In this document: piece after piece, positions 46,221-57,953 of the stretch
Layout of the letters: each line of letters opens with the position of its first letter
How positions within the stretch are numbered: position 1 is the stretch's first letter
Assembly: GCA_033060915.1 (NCBI GenBank)
Contig: CM065377.1
Location: 54,575,183-54,639,182, forward strand
DNA length: 64,000 nucleotides
DNA from: Euryodendron excelsum
Lineage: Eukaryota; Streptophyta; Magnoliopsida; Ericales; Pentaphylacaceae
Direction: 5' to 3'
The notes under the pieces: model-generated
What the model saw: the letters and a program-made list of their open reading frames with translations, nothing else
Told to the model about the DNA's origin: nothing
Database searches by the model: none
Made by a program: the position numbers and the translations under genes

Positions 46221-48719
46221 TTTATACTATACGATATGTAAATGTAGTGGGAGTCTCACAAGCCTTCAAAATTCAATTTCTATTTTTCTAAAAATTCTAA
46301 AAAATTATAATGCCACGTGGCGCATTTATCTCTTTCAGCCATTCAATCTCCTCTCTCCATCTTTTAAAAAGTAAAGCAAGCAACAACAAAAAAATTAATT
46401 AAACAAAAAAATTAATCATATGAAATAATCAAAAGAGTTAAATTCTGACAAAGAAACAAAATCTACAAAAATAAAAATAAAAAAGTTGAGCGCTAAAACC
46501 TGATTGGTCAAGAAATCTTTAAATTGATCACATTCCTCAAAAATCTATCTAATCCCTAAAATCTCTCATTAAGAAAAACTTCCAAAAAAAAACCATGCAC
46601 ATGCATTATATTCCTCTAATCCGGGTTATCTCCGTCAGAGTCCTTACAAGTCTACCATAACCATCCAATATTGCAAACCCCACAATAGGAACTTTATCTC
46701 TCACTGAATTTTCTTATCATGTTGCTGATTCTTTTATTGCCTCTTCTAATAAGTAATCTTACATATTAGCTCTGTTATATGTTTCTCATTTATGTATGAT
46801 TATCTTGAATTCAAATTTCTTATGTTCTTTTTATTTTTTTTATTTTTTATTTGCGGGGGGTGGTGGGGGGCATTTGTATTGCTTTTGTATAATCTAGTAA
46901 TCTTCAATTTTTATGGATATTATTTGTAAATTTTTTCACCTTCTCCCCTCTTTTGGTTTGTTATTTACAAAAATTTTTTTAACAGATTAAGATCCTTTGG
47001 GAAAGTTGAAAAGAACTTTTGAAAGTTTAGATGTTGAAAGGGTCATGGAGTTTGGTCAGAAGTTCAGAGGTTGATAAAGGGCATGGAACTTTCGAGTGAT
47101 TGGATTTTTTCTATTTCTTATTAGTTTTTCCTTTCTTTGGTTCTTTTTAGTGGATGATCATCACGGAATTTAATAATTCAACAATTGTATTTTTTTCTGT
47201 TTCTTATTCATTTTACCTTTCTTTTTTCTTTTCACTGCTGATCATCAAGGTTAGTGTTGTTCTCATTAATCTATTTTGATCGTCTGCTTTTGGTTTTAAT
47301 CATACTCAATTTTTGTTTTAATTTTTTTTTATGTGGTGGAAAAAAAATGTAATCATTGCAAACTAAATTGACCAGCGTGAACTATGCCTTCCTTTTGTCT
47401 TTCTAAATGTTTTGTCTCTCTTGATTCCCTTGAAGTTGGTTTAGGTTATTATATTTGCTTTAAATGTTACATAATTTTTTTTTTATTTTACAATTATTCA
47501 TGTTTTGAACATCTATCTATGTATGTAAATATAATTTTATTTATTTGAGCTCTCTCCAGGCTGTCACAAGGCAATCAATTCCACTTCAAGTCTTGCAACC
47601 AGCTCGCTCTCTCTCCTTGGAAAGTAAAATAAAAAAAGAAAAAAATCCTAAAAATTTGAAAACCTAAACAAATTATCATTCCTAAAATCTCTCTAAACCT
47701 GAACATTTCTCTCAATTGATTAGGGGAAAAAAAAAAAAAGCTTCCCCAAAAAATGAAGATTCCTAAGAACTCTCAATTTAAGAAATAAGTACACCATCAA
47801 AATTTTAATTTGTTAGACAATCCTTTTGTAATTCCTAAAATTTCTCTACTGCCATATTTTATCTTTTCTAATCTAAGAATATCATTCCACTCATGCCATA
47901 TAAAAACAATTAAAATTTTCTCTCTCCAAACATTCGTTTGAATTTTCTAGACCTTCTAATTTTGAATACATAAAATATTTGATAACCTTGAATTGAGCAA
48001 TAAACGGTGCAAAAGACAAAAGTTAATGTTGGACGGCCTACTTGCATTAGTGGAGAGAATGGGTACCTTCTTCCCTGTAAAGGACTGATAGTCTAAAACT
48101 TTTAATGAGCAGCAACTGGACAAAAAAATCTTTTCTTGATAATACATATGTTCATTGCTTCACTTGATTGGTGAAGTGTGAGTACTTTTGATGTCACTCG
48201 TGAAAACGTTGGAGTGATAGTCATTGGTAAAACTTAGGCCTGCTAATGGATTGGATTTGACTTGGACTTGAACCCAATCTGAAAATATTCAAATTTGATT
48301 AATAATAATTGGCATATAAACTGTTTTACTAATGGCTATCTCTTCAACGTTTACCGTAAAACTAAACTACAAGGAAGGCAGACCATGCAAATGTTGAGCA
48401 AATTAATAATAAGTAATGTCAATTATTGCCCTTTAATTTATGTGCCACCTTATGATCTCAATCGCACACTCATTTTTCTTACTCGACCTTATAATAATAG
48501 ATATTGCATAATATATATTACCATTTTAGGTTATATAAATTCGTGTATGGCCTATTGATTTTAACTTATATAAATCCACATGGCACAGTTACTGCTACAC
48601 CTTTAGGATAGTACAATTGAAATTAATTACACATATCTAGATTTACACAAATTTTTCTCTAACTTTATATTATTACAACAAATTTTATAAATTTCGTGTA
48701 TCACACGGGTTAACGCTAG
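46221..48719 (+). mobile_element. Non-autonomous Helitron-like element
   Basis: The 3' end fits a Helitron: hairpin CGTGT-ATC-ACACG (48695-48707), eight bases, then CTAG (48716-48719) followed by T. The 5' side starts near TTTATACTATA at 46221 after an A, which resembles the TCTATACTATA start of plant Helitrons with the C lost; it continues with a GCCACGTGGCGCA palindrome, common near such 5' ends. No Rep/helicase is encoded. The interior has spliced-looking segments, for example TTTTTTTAACAG at about 46986 followed by a frame ending VERVMEFGQKFRG and a stop, which could be a captured gene fragment. The 5' limit is uncertain. Confidence 0.5.
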
Positions 48720-50580
48720 TATATATATATATATATTTTTTTTTTAAGGATACATTTAACATAGCAATAAACTTTTGTGCAGCTGAATCATGAGCTATTT
48801 ATACACAGATTGAGCATAGAGCTTGTAAAATGTACTAGCAACTCTGCATCACATCTGTTCACACATTTGCAACGCTCAAAATGACAGAACTAATGATCTT
48901 TGCTTTGTTTTATGACCAGGCCTTGGCAGGCACAATGCAATGGCCATGAGACTTCTGACCAGTGCCAGTGAGTAAAACTTCTCTCTGTTGGGAAGGGAAT
49001 TACTAAAGATGCATCCATAATAAAGTTTTTGCTCTTTTTATTATATTTATTTTACAAGAAAGTGTTCAGTTTTTTAACTGATTACTCATTCGAGTTCATG
49101 CATGACCATCTTCTATACCAATTACTTAACTTCCTGCATTGGATGACCAATGGCTGGCTTGAGGGTGTGGAGAGGGGTCGAATTCAAGATGTTATCAGGA
49201 GGACCAGCCGACTACCCTTTTGATTAAATGAAGTTCTTCCCCTTAGTGGTTCAATGATGACAGCAAATTAATTCAAATGGAGCAAGACAGCCATCTTCTT
49301 TTTCTGTTCTTTTTTTTTTCCTTTATGGGGGCGGGGGAGATTTCAATGATGAATACTGCTATGTTGTGTTTGGTTCAAGGATTTTGTGATGGAAAAGAAA
49401 AGAAAAAAAAAAGTGACAAAAAAGAATAAAAATTTTCTTTCATTTTGTTTTTTCCCTCACTTTTTTTTCCTTTATTTTTTTTCTTGCTAAATTTTGGTTC
49501 TAAACACAGCATTAGTGACAACAATTTTGTCATTAATAGCCAAAGAATTAGCAATGAAATTTTACTTTTACCACAAAATACTTTTAGTGACAACCATCTT
49601 GTCACTAAAGCCACTTCCAGAAACAAACTTCTACATTTGGTGACAAGCACTTACACACCATTAAAACCCATGAAATAGGCTTTATGATTTAGTAATTAAA
49701 AAAAATGGGTTCAAGTCTTTTTCACTGCCTTTGGGCTCTATGGTATATTCTAGTCTTTCCTTTTTTTTATGCTGATTATATTCTGGTCTTTCCTTTGTCT
49801 TTGTGCTCTTATCTTTCCTACAAGATATGCATGTCAACTTGCAGTGCATTGAAAATTCATGGCAAGTTGGGATTGCCATTGACAAAAAAGCATTGTTTTT
49901 AGGGGTCATCATCAAGTAAATTTCATAGCAACTACACCTATTTCAACTCTTCATTAGTTTATAATACTAGATGCTTTGTGCATCTCGAGTCATGGGTGTG
50001 ACATCACCCAGTGAAGTATCCCTGATGTGGGGGAAAATTATCACTAATAAACAAACGTTTGCATGATACTTTTGAATTGTTTGTTTACTTACATATCATT
50101 ATCCCCCGTTCTACGCAATTATTGAGAGGTGGGGAAGGAGGATGATTAAAATACAGGGAGAGAATGGGGGAACAGAAGGGAATTAAGGGGACATCCATTT
50201 ACTTGGATTGGACTCTTCTTCAGTTTTGATGAGAATTGGAGATCTCCAATTTACAATTAACGAAGGTAAAAGAATCACGTCAGTAAATTGTTAAATTAAA
50301 CCTAAAACATATTAGAATATATTTTGGTGTAGTGTGTTAAAGTCTTCAAACCCGTAACGACTTGGTAGTGTGTAAAACCATTATAGTCTTATGCATTAAA
50401 CTAAAGATCTCTAATTTCAGCGAGAGTTATAAGAAGATTAAAATTCCGTTTACTTAATAGTGGTAAGAAATAATTTAATTTTACAAGGTTGGTATCTAAA
50501 TTAGACATAAAGCATTATCCTAAGGTGTCATCATCTTTTGAAGTCCCAAAAATTGAAAGAAATATAAAATATCGAAGAGT
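48720..50580. other. No confident gene; coding-like remnants and an inverted-repeat element
   Basis: An (AT)n follows the Helitron end. At 49374-49512 a short element has inverted ends TGTTTGGTTC and GGTTCTAAACA around a purine/pyrimidine core. Coding-like remnants at 48919-49222 are listed separately. Confidence 0.4.
48919..49222 (+). other. Possible exon remnants of an unidentified gene
   Basis: Just after GACCAG (48914-48919) a frame reads GRHNAMAMRLLTSAS and ends at GT-less AGTGAG. About 110 nt on, a frame ending at 49222 contains LLNFLHWMTNGWLEGVERG and then RIQDVIRRTSRLPF before a stop. Residue composition looks like real protein, but I do not recognise the family, and no start or further exon is found. 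Confidence 0.25.
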
Positions 50581-50718
50581 TTGTCATCACGAAAATTGCC
50601 CCACACTCGCTCTTTCTTTACAGGGCTTTTCCCTTCATTTTCAATGTAATCATTGATATTATAAAATCATTATTCATGTCCAGCAGCTAATCTTTCTAGT
50701 AGGTATCATGTAACTAAA

Positions 50719-51040
50719 AACGTGGCAGATTGCTATTGGACGACGTTACACGTGGCATTATCTTAGTGGATCATGGAAAGGATCTCTTACCTATAATTGT
50801 GATCATCAACAGTGGAAGAAAGACACACATTCAAAGCACCTTCTCTGTACTCTCTCTACAAGGCCCACAACTGTACTGTTTGTGCTAGGAAGCAAACCGA
50901 AAGAAAAGTGGGGAGGAAATGGTGGGGGGGTCGGACCATTTCAATATTTATTCTTTCTTATCTTATTTTCTCTCTCTTACGTTGCCTGCCATCCAATCAA
51001 GAAAAGGGAGACGATCGACTCTCTAAATTATCTATATATA
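50719..51040 (+). promoter_or_regulatory. HIPP gene promoter with ACGTGGC motifs and TATA box
   Basis: AACGTGGC (50719-50726) and ACACGTGGC (50748-50756) match the ABRE/G-box core bound by bZIP factors in abscisic acid and stress responses. TATATATA at 51033-51040 is the likely TATA box, giving a leader of about 70-80 nt before ATG 51139. Response to ABA is inferred. Confidence 0.55.
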
Positions 51041-51138
51041 CACACATTGCTTGCTGATTATCTTCACACTAGCTCAAAGACATTCAATTTTCAGATAGCT
51101 CAGGAAAGACTAGCATTTCTCTACTCCGAATACACAGC

Positions 51139-52871
51139 ATGACGGTTAGCTTCTCTCTCTCTCATGTGTATTGTGCAAATTCTTGATAACAACAAAATTA
51201 AGGTATACACTACCCGCAAGAACAACTTTATTTTCATCACTGTTATTGTACGTAAAAGCATGCTAATAAGTCAACTGTGAAGACATAATTGTAATCCGGA
51301 AAGGAAACATTACAGTTGATGTTCGGTACTGCACTCGATGGAAGCTTGATATCAATGGTAGTAGCAAAATAGCGGCCAGCCGAACCAGACTATCGGTATT
51401 TGATATAGCAAATTAATGTTATACAAACAGAATTTAAATAAAATTTTTATTAAAATGATGTTGAATAAGAGCCTTATACTTTAAAATAAAACTCTCATTA
51501 TAATGACTCTTAATTACAAGAATGTTATTATCGTATCATTCTGATCAGATTTTTTATACAAAATTTTTAAAAGAATAATAATTTTCTTTTCTATAATATA
51601 GAGTTAGGACCCAAATATTCCAAACAGCTTCATGGGACATGACCTTATCCTAGAGGGCATGTCCACTAAAAACTTCATCATCCTCATGGTAGCTCCTCAT
51701 AATTGTCTACTTAATTATGGGCATGATGACAATGGCCAAACTGGTCTTATATGAGTTTATATCCATTGTCCCTTGGCCATTCAGATTGTGGAGATGAGAG
51801 TCCACATGGACTGTCCTGGATGTGAGAGCAAGATAAAGAAAGCTCTTCAAAAATTAGACGGTACCACTTCTTACTCTTTATCTTTGTCTCTTTTTTTTTT
51901 TTTTTGTTCTTTTGTTTCCTTCATATTACGTATTCTGATTCAATAACTGACCCTTTTGCTCTAAAGAACTATTGACTAGAATCTTGGAAAAGATGAAGAA
52001 CTTTTGTTGGCCTTTGAAATAATGTTTTGTAACATAAGGCCTGGCTAGTCCACTGTTTCTCATGTTAAGCTTAAGATTTTAAGTTTGATTTATCTCTATA
52101 TTTTTTTGAGGTTAGCCATTATTTATTTAATAAATAAAGTTTATATAATTTGTATGAATCGTGACCTTACACGAACTCAAGAGAATAGTTAGTAGAAGGC
52201 CACCTCAACACTAACACTCTGTAACAAAAAAATAAAACATATGTTTTGCTCTCAACAGCATTCTTAGTCCTCCTTTTGCTCTTATAAAATCCATTCGTTC
52301 ATGCTGAGCATTAAGACATTCACAGTGTTTGCTCTTGAGTTATATGAATGTTTTAGTAACCCTCTTCACAGCCCACTTTGTTTTCTTACATGTTTTAACT
52401 ACATGAAAGCAAAATCATGGAAATCCATTGCTTGAATGCATTTTTCGTTGAATTCGGCCATCTAGACATCACCATTAACAGGCTGTGAATGTGTTTTCAG
52501 GAGTAGATGACATCGACATAGACATGAGCATGCAAAAGGTGACGGTCACCGGCTGGGCAGAGCAGAAAAAGGTTCTCAAAACAGTAAGGAAGACGGGAAG
52601 AAAGGCCGAGCTATGGCCGTTTCCATATAACCCAGAATACCACAACTTTACCCATTATTATCACCATCAGGACTATCGTCAGAGCCTTCCAACCACCTAC
52701 TACATGTCTGAACCTTCTTCTACTTTTTCTTCTTCGTATAACTATCGCGTTCATGGCTACAACGGCCATGACCACGGTTACTATCATCAGCCGCCCCATT
52801 CGACCATACTCGATGAGAAGGCCAGCTCCATGTTCAGTGATGACAATGTCAATGCTTGTTCTATAATGTAA
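51139..52871 (+). CDS. HIPP: heavy metal-associated isoprenylated plant protein
   Basis: Three exons, 51139-51144 (only ATG ACG), 51785-51860 and 52501-52871, give 150 residues. The HMA domain starts at residue 3: IVEMRVHMDCPGCESKIKKA, with the metal-binding Cys pair in MDCPGCE, then GVDDIDIDMSMQKVTVTGW. A tyrosine/histidine-rich tail follows, and the end CSIM is a CaaX box for prenylation, which anchors HIPPs to membranes or directs them to the nucleus. HIPPs are metallochaperones for Cd, Cu or Zn and are linked to stress and pathogen response. The two-codon first exon is typical of this subgroup, and phases agree (0 and 1). No defect is seen. A decayed copy lies 3 kb downstream. Confidence 0.93.
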
Positions 52872-55344
52872 TTATATATATATATATAATTAGACAGTGC
52901 TGAGTGAGTTTTCCATGGGATATAAGTGCATTTTTTCATGATGTACAGAGTGAGGAGTGTTAGCTTTGCTCACATGAATTTCCCTGTAAATTCTGTAATC
53001 TACTAATCTCTATTGTTGCGGTGTGATGTTGAATATATGTAGTTTGGATTGTCGCAAATCAGTAACTTTAGTTAAATTTCTTTTATGGAGTTTTCCCAAT
53101 TTATCTCCCGATCTATTTTCTTATCTACAAAATACAAGTAAATAGGTCTTACGTGCATCTATTAATGTGAGTCTTACTGTATTATTTTCTCACTCACAAG
53201 ATTCAAGTGAGACTCAGTCTCACTGTATTATTTTCTCACTTATAAGATTTAAATGAATGGGTCTCGCGTGTATTTATTAATATAAATCCAACTACATTAT
53301 GCCTTTTGAGTGATAAAATGAATTAAAAAATTAGTTTATATTTAAGGTTTTGCTTATGTACCGTATCCAACCAATAGAGGTTCGGGTCCATGATATTTTT
53401 TGCACTTGGAGATTTTTAGGATTGGATTCCTTTTTGGGTGAACTTTTAGGAGAAGTTACTTGCCCTTGTTACCAGCAATGAAACCAGGATTTTAACTTTG
53501 GAAGAGTCAATCCAACTTTGGAGGGCCAAAACATAAAATAAAAAAATAAAAAAATATATGGGAAACTATAGGTTAAATTATGATTGAAGTTTACAAATTC
53601 TTCTCTAAGCCTCTGAGATATTTGTAAAAGTTTACAAATTCTTGCTTTTCTTCTCTTTTATTTCTAATGCTTGTCTTCGTAGCTCTGCAATTAGTCTCAC
53701 TTGCAATTATAGTTGAAAATTCTGTATTAGGCAGCACACTATTTTTTTCATTGGTATGTAATGCTACTGGTATGTTTTGACATACCGTTTCAAATTTATC
53801 ACTATAAATATTATATATTGCATAAAAAAATTTTGAATATTTACACATAACATGTAATGTACTTACCCTTATGGTGTCAAGTTGATATGAGATTAATAAC
53901 TATAGTTATAATTTAAAAAACCAAAATAATTTATTTTTTTAATCTTGGAGATTGGAGAGAAAGTAAAAGGGTGAAAGACGTTATTAAAGCTCCTTAGGAG
54001 ACTCAAAGTGAAGCAATGAGTATTACCACTGCATGTCTTTCTAGTTAAAGCTTGCAGTCATCGCCAATTAATTAGTTGATTTTAATTACTAATAAAACTT
54101 TGAAAAAGAGAAACCAAGCAGAACATCCTATAAGAAGCTCCAAATTATTAGAAAGACCTGCGTATGGTTCTCTAACAAACTAAAAGCAGCTACTGCATAC
54201 AAAAGTTTCAAATGTATAATTTGATTCATCCACCCCCACCACCCCGGGCCCACCCAGCCACTGCCTCTAGAAAGAGTAAGTGAGAGTTGTGGAGAGAGAA
54301 ACAAAGAGTTCCAGAGAGTGAAAGTGAGAGCTTTAGAGAGAGAGAGAGAGAGAGCAACAGTAACCCACTTCTTTTTTGTTACTTAATTTTATTTAATGTG
54401 GGAATGGAATGAGTATTTCAGATCCCGAAAGAGGAAGGAATGGGGATTAGCTATTCCTACGTCTTTTCAACTTACCAAACATGAAAATAAGAATAAGAAG
54501 CTGGTTAGAATGGTCATCTCATTCTCACTTTCCAAACATATAGCCTAATAAGCGGCTCACTATTTCTTTTTTTATTTATAGAATAAGGGACTCACTTTTG
54601 AATTCCCTTTTATTATGGCATATTCGATCTTTTTCTTTCCTCTGCACTTTTATTCCATAAAAAAAAAAAAAGTGCAAAGCAACTTACAAAGCTACCATTT
54701 GCCAAAACAAAGGTGAATATTAGAGGGTCATCATTGCGTAAGTTATGAGAAAATATTTAGTCATGGTGATGTGACATCACCGACTAATAAAATTACACGA
54801 AAAATGAAAATTTTATCCTAATAAGTTAAAATTATAATTAAAATATTTTGTATGTACTACCCCACTAATTAATGTGACATCTCATCCCAATATATCTATG
54901 AGCATCTATCTTATTAGTTTGTGATAAGACATCAATAAAAATTACATGACATAATTGTATGTCCATGAATATTGCATCAAGCAAGTGAGATCACCTAAGC
55001 AAGCATAGGATCTCAATTTGCTTTCTAATTCACCTTTGAAGATTATAAGTGATGAGGGTCTCAAGTTTGACTAACTAAAAGCTTGTTGGCCATCAGCTCG
55101 ATATCTAAAAATTGAATATATTATGAATCTTGTTAATTTTTTAAGTTCGGTTAAAACTTTGCTCGAGTTATTAATTTTTTAAATTCAGCTCTGATCGATA
55201 AACTTATATGCATTCTCAAGCTCGATCGGTTTAAATGATAAACAAACTCAATTTAAATATATTTTAAAACTCGTTAAATTTTAAAATCAAACCTAAACAA
55301 CACATTACTAAAGCTGATATTGGCGTCAGACGTGGATCAATGTA
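52872..55344. other. No gene seen; tandem repeat at about 53160-53275
   Basis: Sequence between the HIPP gene and its decayed copy. The block CTGTATTATTTTCTCACT recurs at about 53178 and 53221 in a longer duplicated unit that includes GTGAG and ATTAAT motifs. A GA run occurs at 54334-54352. The open frame at 53591-53848 (-) has no recognisable family. Confidence 0.5.
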
Positions 55345-55888
55345 GTCATCACAACCCTTGCCCTTTTATTCAGCCCTTTTCTATTCATTTTCAATTTCGC
55401 GAGTGGAGACCTAGACAATATCTTGTAGCAAAAACAATAAATTAAATTTTAATTTCAATTTACTGATAGTGTAATATTTTCAGCGTAAATTACTCATACA
55501 CTCACACCTCACACAAAATCCCATTTCAAGACTAATATCATCAATTGCAATAATTAAAAATACAAATTGTAAAGTGTAGAGATGCAAAACGTTGTTAATT
55601 AAAAAAACATTATACGTAATTCTATTTTTCAATCCCTTTTTTTACTCCTAAATACAAATAAATAAATCCCAAATGAATTTATAAATGTGAATTCTACATA
55701 CTTGCGCCTAGAGAGAGGGCAAAAAAAAAAAAAAAACAGAGATTGTTAAACGAATTTTTATATAGCATTTCTCAATTAATTAATGCATTATTAACATGTC
55801 CTTCTATCATCAAGGATATGATCATGAGGTGTCATTATTGTGGTAGCCACAAACAGGAACAATCTGGTCGAATTTTAAATCCATTCAG
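55345..55888 (+). other. Duplicated promoter-side flank of the HIPP copy
   Basis: GTAGTCATCACAACCCTTGCC and TTTTCTATTCATTTTCAAT here resemble TTTGTCATCACGAAAATTGCC and TTCCCTTCATTTTCAATG at 50580-50645 upstream of the intact gene. The distance to the second exon is shorter (about 545 against 1200 bp), so exon 1 and part of intron 1 appear lost. Confidence 0.45.
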
Positions 55889-56569
55889 GTTGTGGAGATG
55901 AGACTACACATGGACTGTCCCGGATGCAAGAACAAGATAAAGCAAGCCATTCAGTAGATATGTAGTAAATTCCTTTACTCTCTCTCTCTTGTATTTGCTT
56001 CTGTCTCTAGTGTTTTTCTGTTTTCTCTGTGCAATGTACATCCATAAAAACTATACAAAAATTCCGTAATCAACATTTGTCGTTTTCTCCGTGCAATGAG
56101 TATTTTCTACTTGTATATCCATACAAACTATACAAACAATCTGTACTCAACATTTGTATAATTTGGAGACCATCCATACACTATTTAATTCTAGTATATA
56201 CAAAGCTTCTTGTCAATAGGGCACTCATATATATGGCCATCTATACAACATTATATATTCACAGGATTTAAATGTAATTTATCAGGAGTTAATTATATAG
56301 ATATAGCCATAGGCATGCATAAAATGACAGTAACAGGCTGCGTGGATCAGAGTAGGGTTCTCAAAACAGTAAGCTAGACGGTAAGAAAAGCCGAGTGATT
56401 CCCTACAACCGGTGCTAGAACAACCATTATCATCACCATCAGAATCATCATCAGAGCCATCCTGTTGCATATTGCACATTGCCAGCCTACAGCTCATTCA
56501 ACCACCTTTGATAAACAGACCAGTGCCCTGTTCAGTGATGAAAATTCTAATGCTTGTTAAGTAATGTGA
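55889..56569 (+). pseudogene. HIPP tandem-duplicate pseudogene
   Basis: Exon 2 equivalent begins after CCATTCAG at 55889 with VVEMRLHMDCPGCKNKIKQA, so the CxxC is kept, but TAG follows at 55955-55957 and the donor is unclear. Exon 3 equivalent begins after TTTATCAG at 56286 and reads GVNYIDIAIGMHKMTVTG, then TAG replaces a Lys codon (near 56375) and TGA occurs near 56396. The His-rich tail and the GDEN-like end are recognisable, but the CaaX box is lost: Cys is followed by TAA at 56558-56560. The intact parent is at 51139-52871 on the same strand. It has introns, so it arose by tandem DNA duplication. Confidence 0.9.
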
Positions 56570-57495
56570 TGATTTAAATTACTTACTGAGAATGAAATAA
56601 AATAAAATAAAATAAAAAGAAGCTATGGTTTACAGAAAAAAGTATGCATGTCTTTCTTCTGTTTTTCCCCTCTTGATGTAGTACTTCAATATATACAGGA
56701 TGTATTATAATGGACTGATATTGGGCACTTCCATTAATTTCCCTAGACATCTCAACTGCCAATGTTGATGTGCTGGATGTGTAAAGTTCCATGTGAGTAG
56801 AGTTTCCATTCCTGTATTACAGCATATAATTTTCTGTTCTGTGAAATTTGCTTTTAGAAATGCCATCTCCAATATCACCAGTTTACCCTTTTCTGTGAGG
56901 GGACTGTGGTACGGTATGGTAAATGACATCAATTAATCAATGAACTCTCTCTCTCTCTCTCTGGTAGGGAAGTTTTAAATTTCATAAACCGAATATATAC
57001 AGTATGGCTCAATACACAAATCCTTGCAGACATTTACGCAGGCCTACAAATAAAACCACCCACAATTCAAGAGGCTACATTCTTATAAAGAACACACATG
57101 TTGAGAGGAAGAACACAAGGAATTGAACAAAAAACAAAGGCCGAACATCTATCATCATGCTAAACAATGGGGCTTGAGATAGCCCTAGAGTGACAAAAAT
57201 TATTAGACCCATCCAAACAAGCCTTTGGAAAGGACAACATAAGTTGCTATTGTAGAACTGACTGCCCATTGGAGTGCTTTAGCAAAATAAGTAATACAAT
57301 AATCTTGGTGGGTTATGCCTCGGATTAGAATACTTTAGATGCAATTATAAATGTATAAATATATAAGAACTACAAATAAACTTATGTCTGTATCACGTGT
57401 CCTTTACAGTCTACGCACACAAGGAACTCATTGTTGCATAAATATGACGAGATATAGTCTCAAGGAGTCAGTACATGCACCACTTAAGCTATAAC
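56570..57495. other. No gene seen
   Basis: AT-rich spacer with an (AAAAT)n-like run at 56595-56618 and a (TC)n at 56944-56962. Short frames show no family feature. Confidence 0.5.
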
Positions 57496-57799
57496 TAGGG
57501 CTGTAAAACGAACCAAGATACTGAAGCTTGGCTCGTTAAACACTCATTTGAGATAAGCTCATTATCCATGTTAAAGCTCATTAATTTTCTCGGCTCGAAC
57601 TTGACACGGTAAGCTTATATGCAGTAAAAAAAATCAGCCTATTTAAGCTCGGCTCATAATCAGCTCGATTAAAGCTCATTTCAAATCGGCTCGAAAGTTA
57701 AACAAACCAAGCTTGAAAATAATTTGAAGCTCACTAAGGTTTTGAAACTAAGCTTCAACAACCTAATACTCAACTCAGCTCGACTCGTTGATAGCCCTA
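57496..57799. repeat. hAT-like MITE with TAGGGCTGT ends
   Basis: TAGGGCTGTAAAACGAACC at the left and CGACTCGTTGATAGCCCTA at the right are imperfect inverted repeats. Flanks GCTATAAC and GCTATGCC may be a degraded 8-bp duplication. The interior repeats AGCTC/GGCTCG motifs. Confidence 0.55.
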
Positions 57800-57953
57800 G
57801 CTATGCCCGGTTGATGTTTTGCAATATTTAACATTCAAAAGTCAATTATTTGGTAAGCTAGCATCATAAAAAGCAAAGAAAATTTCATTATGGGTCAATT
57901 AAATTTTATCCATTGAATAATATGTTTCATCTTGGCATGCGCTAGCATACCTT

